From Bifidobacterium oedipodis (GTDB lineage: Bacteria; Actinomycetota; Actinomycetes; Actinomycetales; Bifidobacteriaceae), in contig NZ_JAAIII010000004.1 of NCBI RefSeq assembly GCF_012932425.1, positions 62,001 through 126,000 of the forward strand: a DNA stretch of 64,000 nucleotides. Reading direction: 5' to 3'. Numbering within the stretch: position 1 is the stretch's first letter; each line of letters begins with the position of its first letter. Under the pieces are notes generated by a model, which saw only the letters and a list, made by a program, of their open reading frames with translations, did no database searches and was not told the origin of the DNA. A program made the translations under genes and the position numbers. Shown here piece after piece: positions 18,096-24,951 of the stretch.

Positions 18096-18575
18096 ATGAT
18101 CAAGATGGCAAAGACAACCAAGACAGCTCTAGCCCTGCTTCTCGCTTCCACGCTGTCACTGTCGCTGGCTGCGTGTGGAAGCGACAAATCTCAGTCCACG
18201 CAAGATTCCACCACCCAGCCCTCGCAGTCCGAGCAGACTACGGAATCTTCGGATACCGCGCAACAGCAGGCCGAGCAGCAGGAATCCGCGCAAGCTTCGA
18301 CGGATGCACAGGCCAGCCAGAACAGTGATTTCAGGGCCACGATGGACAGCTACGAGGCGTTCGTGGATGAGTACGTAACGTTCATGCAGAAGTACAACAA
18401 GTCCGGCGATACGGTTTCGATGCTTGTGGATTACACCAATATGATGCAGCGTCTGAACGACTACAGCCAGCAGCTTTCCAGTATCGACCAGAACTCGCTA
18501 AGCGCCGACGATCTCGCCTATTACACGGAGGTTATGGCTCGCTGCTCCGAGAAGCTTGCTTCCGTGTCACAGTGA
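18096..18575 (+). CDS. Lipoprotein with C-terminal helical domain
   Basis: The 159-aa product starts with a lipoprotein signal peptide; the lipobox is LAAC with the cysteine at about residue 27. A Gln/Ser/Thr/Glu-rich spacer (~30-72) is followed by an ~80-residue helical domain with SYEAFVDEYVTFMQKY and LVDYTNMMQRLNDY. The same domain occurs at the C terminus of the membrane protein encoded at 18890-20368. I believe this is the family named DUF6591, but could not check. AGAAGGA is six bases before the ATG. It would sit on the outer face of the membrane. It is divergent from the kinase-HTH operon. Confidence 0.85.
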   Translation: MIKMAKTTKTALALLLASTLSLSLAACGSDKSQSTQDSTTQPSQSEQTTESSDTAQQQAEQQESAQASTDAQASQNSDFRATMDSYEAFVDEYVTFMQKYNKSGDTVSMLVDYTNMMQRLNDYSQQLSSIDQNSLSADDLAYYTEVMARCSEKLASVSQ

Positions 18576-18649
18576 CCGTGAGCTGGGTTGGTGGAGATAG
18601 AGCAAAGGAAGTTTGCGCACAAAACATACGCCTTTACCAGCAACATCAT

Positions 18650-18680
18650 GTCGGGCCGACTGCTTCCGCACCGGCCCAAC
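18650..18680 (+). terminator. Possible terminator after the lipoprotein gene
   Basis: GTCGGGCCG and CGGCCCAAC form a short GC-rich stem (one mismatch) around a 13-base loop, followed by AT-rich sequence, 75 bases past the stop. Confidence 0.45.
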
Positions 18681-18707
18681 ACTTCATATTATTAACATTT
18701 TGCTAAT

Positions 18708-18736
18708 TTGCGTACATTTTCACATCGTCATACACT
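18708..18736 (+). promoter_or_regulatory. Promoter candidate for the 18784-20368 genes
   Basis: TTGCGT (18708-18713), 17 bases, then TACACT (18731-18736), inside an AT-rich stretch about 50 bases before the small membrane peptide start. The spacing fits a sigma-A promoter. Confidence 0.5.
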
Positions 18737-18783
18737 AAATGTTTGATAAGCACATGGCGTGCGTGCAAGGAGAAGGGATTCCC

Positions 18784-18906
18784 ATGAGTAATCGCTGGCA
18801 AACCGCCGTAGCCGTCGGAATTACCGTTGCGATTGCCGGTCTTGCCGCTTCCGTACTCACCATGCTGCTGCTCAGAGAAAGGACTCATCATGACCTCGCC
18901 GTTTGA
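18784..18906 (+). CDS. Small single-span membrane peptide (40 aa)
   Basis: An ATG at 18784, seven bases after AAGGAGAAGG, opens a 40-codon frame ending in TGA at 18904-18906. The product is one hydrophobic helix (about residues 7-30, TAVAVGITVAIAGLAASVLT) preceded by SNRWQ and followed by a charged tail (REERT-like, then HHDLAV). The frame overlaps the start of the next gene by 17 bases, which suggests translational coupling. The strong ribosome site, promoter-like sequence upstream and clean membrane-helix composition support a real gene; I know no family for it. Confidence 0.6.
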   Translation: MSNRWQTAVAVGITVAIAGLAASVLTMLLLRERTHHDLAV

Positions 18907-20368
18907 CAATCTGCCGCAGCCGACACCACCGGACAACAACGGTGGCACGGACGCAACCACTCCCATCACACCGGCGCAACCGACCCCTGCCTCCGGCAAT
19001 CCATTCGGTGCCGGTTCAGCGTCGAACCGCGATTACCAAGTCGCTCCTCAGCAGCTCTATCATGTCATTCGCACCCAACTGACCACCGGAGCGACATTCA
19101 CACTGGACAGTGAGAATCCCAAAACCGGCGTGTTCACCTTCCATTCCTTCGACGGAGGCCAATTCACCGCATCAGTGCTGGCACAAAGCCCAACGAGTTC
19201 GTCAGTCCACCTCGAATCGCCTAACAGCCTAGACGGCACCCGCATCAGCGAATTCTTCGCCGCTCTCGACGCACAGCTCGGCGTAGCTTCCCCGGCAGAG
19301 AAACAACCCGATTCACCTTCCGCTTCCAAATCCGATTTGGTGGCAACCATTTTCGCGGTACTCGTGCCAAAGAACGAACAAGGCAAACCGAAGTCCAAGT
19401 TGGCCATAGCCGCTCTTGTGTTCAGCGCGCTTTTCGTCATTTCCGGTTTTACTGGTTTTGACTCACTTGGCTTGGTTCTATCCACGACGGCCCTCTGCCT
19501 TATTCTGTGCGGCGCTGGTTTCTATGCAACCCGCCCGTCAGGCACAGTCGGAGGTCGTCTATTTGCATCCAGCGCCGTGTTGCTGACCGTTATCGGACTG
19601 ATAATAGGCTCAATCAGCGTTGGCATCAGTGCAGTAAAACATGCGGACACCAGCGACTCATCGGACAGCTATGAGCCAGAACCCGTAGCTTGTGAGGACT
19701 ACACATGGCCGGATTCCGCACTCGGCGCTATGATACCTGCACCAGAATCGACCAAGGGCGAATTCTCATACGAGCATGAGGACTCGTTCTACATTTCGGT
19801 ATGCGATACGTCCAAAGAGCAGTACAACGATTATGTCTCCGCAGTACGCGACAAGGGATTCACTGTCGATTATTCCAAGACGGACACCACATATTATGCC
19901 AACAACGAAGCTGGTTACCATGTGAGCATCACCTTCGATGAAGCAGGCAAGCAAATCATGGATGTGAGTATCAACGCGCCAGAAGAAGATACGACGGACG
20001 AAGACTCTGCGAACAATACGCAATCCTCGGAATCGACTACCCCACAGAACACCGAGCAGAACAAGACAGAGGAACAGCAGCCTTCGGAAGATCAGCCCCA
20101 AAGTACAACCCAAGACAGCGATTTCAAGGCTGCAATGGACAGTTACGAGTCACTGATGAACGAATATGTTGATTTCATGACCAAGTACGAGAAAGAAGGC
20201 AAACCAGCCAGCATGCTGATTGACTACGGCAAAATACTGGTCAAATACAACGATGCCATGGACAAGCTCAACTCCATTGATGAAAGCACATTGACGCCAG
20301 ATGAGCAGCAGTATTTCATCGAAGTACAGAACAGAGTTAACGCTAAACTCGCCACCGTGGCCCAATAG
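18890..20368 (+). CDS. Membrane protein with C-terminal domain shared with the lipoprotein
   Basis: The 492-aa protein has a Pro/Thr-rich start, a soluble N-terminal domain (about 45-125, YHVIRTQLTTGATFTLD), two or three hydrophobic helices (~165-245), a domain from ~260 to ~365 (CEDYTWPDSALGAMIPAP, then GYHVSITFDEAG), a Thr/Gln/Glu-rich linker, and a last ~80 residues matching the lipoprotein at 18096 (SYESLMNEYVDFMTKYEKEG, then LIDYGKILVKYNDAMDKLN). The N part probably stays inside and the C part outside. The start at 18890 has AGAAAGGA upstream; longer readings overlap the small peptide gene and lack a site. No enzyme motif is visible. Confidence 0.8.
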   Translation: MTSPFDNLPQPTPPDNNGGTDATTPITPAQPTPASGNPFGAGSASNRDYQVAPQQLYHVIRTQLTTGATFTLDSENPKTGVFTFHSFDGGQFTASVLAQSPTSSSVHLESPNSLDGTRISEFFAALDAQLGVASPAEKQPDSPSASKSDLVATIFAVLVPKNEQGKPKSKLAIAALVFSALFVISGFTGFDSLGLVLSTTALCLILCGAGFYATRPSGTVGGRLFASSAVLLTVIGLIIGSISVGISAVKHADTSDSSDSYEPEPVACEDYTWPDSALGAMIPAPESTKGEFSYEHEDSFYISVCDTSKEQYNDYVSAVRDKGFTVDYSKTDTTYYANNEAGYHVSITFDEAGKQIMDVSINAPEEDTTDEDSANNTQSSESTTPQNTEQNKTEEQQPSEDQPQSTTQDSDFKAAMDSYESLMNEYVDFMTKYEKEGKPASMLIDYGKILVKYNDAMDKLNSIDESTLTPDEQQYFIEVQNRVNAKLATVAQ

Positions 20369-20479
20369 CAAACATCTTGATGCCGGCGATAGCCATGAGC
20401 AGCCTGTCGGCATCAAGACTAGCGGCATTAACTGTCTCAGCGCCCATCATTCCAATCATTATGCAAGGTAAAAGCAAAC

Positions 20480-21100
20480 ATGACTGATTATCAGCTGCAA
20501 TACGACGAGGGCGTAACTCTCGAAAGTGAAAACAGTGAATTCCGCCGCAGCGACGACCGTACGCTACACAGCACCCACTTGGTGCTCACGAACAAGAATC
20601 TCTTGTATGTGAGGGAAAAGATTCGCATGTTCGGAGCCAACGAAGTTTATATTGACCGTTATCCACTTCGTGACATCAAAGTGATCGATGGAAAGGCCCA
20701 GATTCGCCTCACCAAACATGGCGACTGCCAAGCATTTGCTATTTCGATGCGTTCCGGCGAAGTAACCTTTTATCTCTACAACACCGGCAGTTTCAAACCT
20801 CGCAAAGAGGCGATTCGCTGGACGAACGCCATCAGCATGGCAGTTACGGGCAAGCCTCTCCATGAGAGCACTCCGGAGAAAGCCGCCATTCCCGGAGTTG
20901 GATTTCTCGCAGAAACAATCAAAGGCACCATAGACACATTCAAGGAAGCTTGGGGCGGAACCGATACTCCAGATTCACCACAGGTAAGTGCTGTCGCCGA
21001 CATGGTATCCGCGAAATGCACAGGCTGCAGGGCGCCGTTATCCGGTGTCAAGGGGCAGCGGGTGCAATGCCGGTATTGCGACACCGAACAAGTGCTGTGA
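20480..21100 (+). CDS. PH-like domain protein with C-terminal zinc ribbon
   Basis: The 206-aa cytoplasmic protein starts with a beta-rich segment (about 1-115: LVLTNKNLLYVREK, YPLRDIKVIDGKAQIRL, EAIRWTNAIS) that looks like the bacterial PH/GRAM-like fold used at membranes. It ends with a four-cysteine zinc ribbon (CTGC and CRYC, about residues 180-200). It lies 45 nt before the SPFH gene. Zinc-ribbon and SPFH-SHOCT proteins also lie together in the B. subtilis ydjFGHI (PspA) region, so a membrane-stress role is possible, by analogy only. Confidence 0.7.
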   Translation: MTDYQLQYDEGVTLESENSEFRRSDDRTLHSTHLVLTNKNLLYVREKIRMFGANEVYIDRYPLRDIKVIDGKAQIRLTKHGDCQAFAISMRSGEVTFYLYNTGSFKPRKEAIRWTNAISMAVTGKPLHESTPEKAAIPGVGFLAETIKGTIDTFKEAWGGTDTPDSPQVSAVADMVSAKCTGCRAPLSGVKGQRVQCRYCDTEQVL

Positions 21101-21145
21101 CAGGCAGCAGAACGACAAACCGAAATTGACGAAGGAGTAGAATCT

Positions 21146-22330
21146 ATGGGTATTCTCGTGGCACTGGGCGGAGCCATCGGCGGCACGTTTGCCGATCAGT
21201 GGAAGGACATCATCACCGCCGGACCATTCGACGAACATGTGGTGGTGTCCCCCGGCGTGCTAAAAGGCACCGACAATGGGCGAGGATCGAACTATCACGG
21301 ATCCGAAGGCGTGATCTCCAACGGTTCCAAGATCTTCGTTCCGGAGAACACGGCGGCATTCATCTTCAGCCAGTCAGGCATCGAGAACGTCATCTCCACA
21401 CCGGGTGGATACGAATACCGCAACGGACAGGATTCCGTGTTCAACGGCGACGGCATCGGATCAGCCATCTTCAAGCAGATCGGTGACCGCATCGGCTATG
21501 GCGGTATCACCGATGACTACAAGCAAATCGCCTTCGTGAACCTGCGCGAGATCAGGGACATCAAGTTCGGTACGCACGGCCCCCTGATGTATAACGATTT
21601 GTTCTACGGCACCGACTTGGAAATCTACTCCTACGGCTCATTCACCGTCAAGGTGACCGACCCAGTACGCTTCGTGCGTAACTTCGTACCACCGAACGTC
21701 ATGTCATACTCGTTCGACGATGCCAAGGTGCGCTCGCAGATCACCGGCGAATTCCTTCAATCGTTCATCGTCGCTGTCAACTCACTATCCAAGGAATACC
21801 GTATCTCCGAACTTCCCGCCCAAGCAAACAACGTCGCGCAGCGCATCGCAACGGATTCGGCCAATGCAGGCACCTGGCCTAGCCGATTTGGATTCAATAT
21901 CGTCAAAGTCGCCATCGAGAACATCGAGTTCTCCCCCGAATCGCGTGAACTGGTACGTCGATTCTCGCGCAACAGGATGGATTTGCGTGCTTATGAGGGC
22001 GTCTCCCAGCAAGCTTCCAATGTGGCGGCACAGCAGCGCATCGCCCAAGGTGTGGAGAACCACGGACTCGGCGATGTTGGCGGCATGCTGTTCGGAGCGA
22101 ATCTGGCACAAACCATCAATCCCATGACCGGAGGGACGATGCCGATTGAGCCGGTTCAACCTAATCAATCGGCTCAGTCATCCCAAACGTCCCAGCAACC
22201 AGCGGCACAATCCGCTATGTCGCTGACCGAACAGTTGGATGCGGTCCAGAAGCTCAAGGAGCTGCTTGACGCGGGCATTCTCAGTCAAGAGGAATTCGAC
22301 GCCAAGAAAAAGGAAATACTGGGATTGTGA
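21146..22330 (+). CDS. SPFH-domain protein (YdjI/virion-core-like) with C-terminal SHOCT
   Basis: The 394-aa protein has an SPFH/Band-7-like body (about 20-300), starting with DQWKDIITAGPFDEHVVVSP and including IFVPENTAAFIFSQSG and FTVKVTDPVRFVRNF. It ends with a SHOCT segment (~360-394: EQLDAVQKLKELLDAGIL, then SQEEFDAKKKEIL). A Gln/Ser/Pro-rich linker joins them. Proteins of this type in Bacillus (YdjI) bring PspA to the membrane under envelope stress. GAAGGAG lies seven bases before the start. It converges on the HTH gene at 22348 with a 17-nt gap and no obvious terminator. Confidence 0.85.
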   Translation: MGILVALGGAIGGTFADQWKDIITAGPFDEHVVVSPGVLKGTDNGRGSNYHGSEGVISNGSKIFVPENTAAFIFSQSGIENVISTPGGYEYRNGQDSVFNGDGIGSAIFKQIGDRIGYGGITDDYKQIAFVNLREIRDIKFGTHGPLMYNDLFYGTDLEIYSYGSFTVKVTDPVRFVRNFVPPNVMSYSFDDAKVRSQITGEFLQSFIVAVNSLSKEYRISELPAQANNVAQRIATDSANAGTWPSRFGFNIVKVAIENIEFSPESRELVRRFSRNRMDLRAYEGVSQQASNVAAQQRIAQGVENHGLGDVGGMLFGANLAQTINPMTGGTMPIEPVQPNQSAQSSQTSQQPAAQSAMSLTEQLDAVQKLKELLDAGILSQEEFDAKKKEILGL

Positions 22331-22347
22331 CAAGCGACACGCTAACG

Positions 22348-22815
22348 TCAGCGTTTGCCGTCGGGGAACAACAGAAATGTAATGAATCCTGCGGCGGCGC
22401 CGCTGGCAAGCGCTCCGGTGATCAGCGTCAGCATGCGCATGGCCGTGAAACGCGAACGCCATTGGCTTTGTCGCATCGTGTCTTCCGTACTTTGCCCACC
22501 ATGCTGCACGGTTTCTTCCCACAATTCCCGTTCCCCGAACATGTGTTCGAGGGGATCGTCCACCAATGTGGTAATCACCGTGGCCAGGTCACGATTCTCT
22601 CGGCGGGCGATTTCGGCGTTGAACACAGTGCGCAGGGCGAGGTATTGCAGCTTGGTCATCGGGGTTTTGCCGGTCTCCAGATTGGAGACGGTCTGACGCG
22701 CTACCCCCAGCTCGTCCGCGAGCTGTTGGGTGGTCCAACCGGCCACCTTACGGATGATAGCCAAGTTCTCCTGAAACTTGGCTATCCACTGCCGTTCCAC
22801 GTCGGTTTGCGCCAT
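22348..22815 (-). CDS. XRE-family HTH regulator with C-terminal membrane helix
   Basis: The 155-aa protein has an N-terminal XRE helix-turn-helix (about 10-75, with WTTQQLADELGVARQTVSNL and ETGKTPM) and a hydrophobic C-terminal helix (~128-150, MLTLITGALASGAAAGFITF). This arrangement puts a DNA-binding domain on the inner membrane face. The start at 22815 has AAAGGAGG five bases upstream. It is divergent from the DUF4230-like gene (139 nt between starts) and converges on the SPFH gene, so it may control either flank (inference). Confidence 0.85.
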   Translation of the reverse strand: MAQTDVERQWIAKFQENLAIIRKVAGWTTQQLADELGVARQTVSNLETGKTPMTKLQYLALRTVFNAEIARRENRDLATVITTLVDDPLEHMFGERELWEETVQHGGQSTEDTMRQSQWRSRFTAMRMLTLITGALASGAAAGFITFLLFPDGKR

Positions 22816-22954
22816 ATCGCCTCCTTTCACCTATCACCGCACCATAGTACGCGATGCGCCCCACGAGACAAACTTCCCATCGCGCAGCCCAACAAACACA
22901 CCCACACAGCAACCACAAAGTTTTCCCATTGATTGCAAAAGCAAAGGAGTCAGC

Positions 22955-23554
22955 ATGATCGCATTCCTAATGAAACACCCGTTCCTCCGTCATGCAGCCA
23001 TGATACTGGTTGCTGTGGCTTTCATTATCGGGGCTTTCCTTACGGGCAAATTCACCGAGACAATTCATCAGCAAAAAGTGGATACCCATTATGTGAAGGC
23101 CTTAATCACCCAATCAAGTGAACTGACATCAGCCAAGTTCAGCTACACCGGCATGACCGAATACACAGATTCCGGCGTTGCCGTTCTCAACAAGTCCAAT
23201 TTCATCATGGTGTATGAGGCCACCGCTCGCGCCGGTATTGATGTCGAAAAAGTTGAGGTCAAGGTGAACGATGCCGCGAAAACCGTGTCACTCACCATCC
23301 CCAAAGCCGAAATACAAGACGTCAATGTGGACACCACCACCATTAAATACTTCGATGAAGGTTTTGCCATCGCGAATTTCAACCAAAAACAGGATAATAA
23401 CAAGGCAATAGCCATGGCAAAAGAAGACGCCAAAGAAGAAATTACAACTTCAGGCGTTCTGGAAATGGCCGACCAACAATCTGAGGCGCTCATTAAAGGC
23501 ATCCTGCAACCCGCAATCCCCGATGATTACACCTTCAAAGTCACCAAGAAATAA
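22955..23554 (+). CDS. DUF4230-like membrane-anchored protein
   Basis: The 199-aa product has one N-terminal membrane helix (about 12-32, AAMILVAVAFIIGAFLTG) and a domain outside the membrane that fits my memory of DUF4230: ALITQSSELTSAKFSYTGMT, IDVEKVEVKVNDAAKTVSLT, and an ending with a charged helix and ALIKGILQP. AAAGGAG is six bases before the ATG at 22955. Function of the family is unknown. Base composition is more AT-rich than in the housekeeping genes. Confidence 0.8.
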   Translation: MIAFLMKHPFLRHAAMILVAVAFIIGAFLTGKFTETIHQQKVDTHYVKALITQSSELTSAKFSYTGMTEYTDSGVAVLNKSNFIMVYEATARAGIDVEKVEVKVNDAAKTVSLTIPKAEIQDVNVDTTTIKYFDEGFAIANFNQKQDNNKAIAMAKEDAKEEITTSGVLEMADQQSEALIKGILQPAIPDDYTFKVTKK

Positions 23555-23557
23555 TTA

Positions 23558-23593
23558 TGGTGCTGTATAACGATCAATGGTTATGCAGCACCA
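23558..23593. terminator. Bidirectional terminator between converging genes
   Basis: Arms 23558-23571 and 23580-23593 pair over 14 bp with one G-T pair and an 8-base loop, between the DUF4230-like gene (plus) and the membrane protein (minus). Confidence 0.75.
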
Positions 23594-23606
23594 AATACTC
23601 CACTCA

Positions 23607-24109
23607 TCAAGCTGGAATACGACGCTTGGCAACGAACAGCCAAATGGAACCGATAAGCGCGACGACGATAGCAGCGAACATCAGATAATAGCTGATGCCC
23701 CAAGAGTAGTTGCCAGAAGGCACTACTCCCCGAGCAGAGAAATCGAAGTTTTGAGCGAGGAATGCCAAACCTGCCAAGATATCGAAGATCATGGCGGCAA
23801 TTGGCTTTCGCAGCGCCGCGAACAGCAGTGTCAGCACAGCGAACAGCACGATTGCCATAGTAACAACCAACGTGACATAAGCTTGTGAACTGGCAACGTA
23901 TTGGCCGGCGTTATCCATATAGACACGTGTGAAGGTGACCATGGACGGTTTGCTCATATCAGTGCCAATCGCCTGGGATACTGCTTCCACGCCGGAACCG
24001 TCCTTTGCGACGGCATACGGCAGGAACGCCGATGCCAACATCAGAGCCGCACCGATCAATGGACAATCCAAGGCGCAATCAACACCTTATTATTACTTGA
24101 ATCCTTCAT
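23607..24109 (-). pseudogene. Small membrane protein gene, apparently frameshifted near the start
   Basis: The main frame (from 24071 down to 23607) encodes about 150 residues with four hydrophobic segments (GAALMLASAFLPYAVA; VTLVVTMAIVLFAVLTLLFA; KPIAAMIFDILAGLAFLA; YYLMFAAIVVALIGSIWLF). It has only a poor TTG start. The natural start is an ATG at 24109 with GGAG seven bases upstream, but this frame reads MKDSSNNKVLIAPWIVH and stops at 24056. A one-base shift near 24060-24075 would join both into a typical small membrane protein. So the gene is either broken, wrongly sequenced, or translated from a later start. No long homopolymer suggests phase variation. Confidence 0.6.
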
Positions 24110-24193
24110 TGTTTTTCTCCCCGCGCCACGCCTATTCGGCATGCGCGCATATGCCTTATGTGACGACTCACACTGTATGCACGCACACCGCAG

Positions 24194-24221
24194 GTAAATT
24201 CAGTCATCAACTGAAATTTAC
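24194..24221. repeat. Intergenic inverted repeat
   Basis: GTAAATTCAGT (24194-24204) and ACTGAAATTTAC (24210-24221) pair with one bulged base. A second dyad, TTCTTGA-TT-TCAAGAA, is at 24250-24265. The stretch 24110-24339 has no convincing ORF; these dyads are its only structure apart from the terminator. Confidence 0.5.
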
Positions 24222-24290
24222 GCAGTTCGCCGCAGGCGACAACCGATAATTCTTGATTTCAAGAACTTAAAACAGCCATCACAAAGACTA

Positions 24291-24317
24291 ACCCTGCTCA
24301 TCAATGACGAGCAGGGT
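24291..24317 (-). terminator. Terminator after the 144-aa orphan gene
   Basis: ACCCTGCTC (24291-24299) pairs with GAGCAGGGT (24309-24317) around a 9-base loop, 23 bases past the stop of the minus-strand gene. Confidence 0.7.
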
Positions 24318-24339
24318 CTTAATGCTATGTTGCTCCTAT

Positions 24340-24774
24340 TTATTCCAGGGCAGCATCGAATGCACTGTTATACAGTTTCTGCGTTCGCTCTTGCAGACGC
24401 TTTAACTTGCTTTTCCTATCTTTGCCGGAATCCTTACCGAACAGCTCAAGTGCCGCGCGAATCTTACTGACTTCCCGTTGCCAATCTTCTATTGGGGCAT
24501 CATTGGAGAGCTCTGCGGAATGTGTGGAAATGAGTCGTTCCACAGATTCAAGTTGCGACTCAATTACTTGGGCAGGTGTTGCCCGCTTCGGTAACGGTAA
24601 TTTGCTAGCAGCATGAGACAACTTATCTGCAATATGTTGTTGCTCAACAAAAGCTGCTGCTTTAGACCATGTCTCAGGACGAACAGCGGCATCGACAACA
24701 GCAGGCACAACAGCCCCTGCAATCGCAGTCGCGGCACCTTTCATCAAGCCACCTTTCTTTCCTGACGCCATCAT
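24340..24774 (-). CDS. Orphan protein (144 aa), unknown function
   Basis: I do not recognise this protein. It begins MMASGKKGGLMKGAATAIAG, a glycine/alanine-rich stretch with a weakly hydrophobic run to about residue 30, and continues as a charged helical protein (KLPLPKRATPAQVIESQLES, then KSKLKRLQERTQKL) that probably forms a coiled coil. It follows the 443-aa orphan gene on the same strand after 177 nt. The two share the theme of Gly/Ala-rich amphipathic segments plus coiled coil. Both have lower GC than the housekeeping genes. The AGGAGAG before the start supports translation. Confidence 0.6.
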   Translation of the reverse strand: MMASGKKGGLMKGAATAIAGAVVPAVVDAAVRPETWSKAAAFVEQQHIADKLSHAASKLPLPKRATPAQVIESQLESVERLISTHSAELSNDAPIEDWQREVSKIRAALELFGKDSGKDRKSKLKRLQERTQKLYNSAFDAALE

Positions 24775-24951
24775 CTCTCCTATCCCTCGGTAAGCAAATC
24801 ATCTCTTAAGTCATTATATGAAGAACCGAGTCCGTTGGAATTACAACACTTCACGTTTCCGATGTACAGGTTTTCATGACACACAGTAAGACACCTACAA
24901 ACGGCAAATTAACGGCGTAAACCGACCTCCGTAGGTGTTGCAAACCATATT

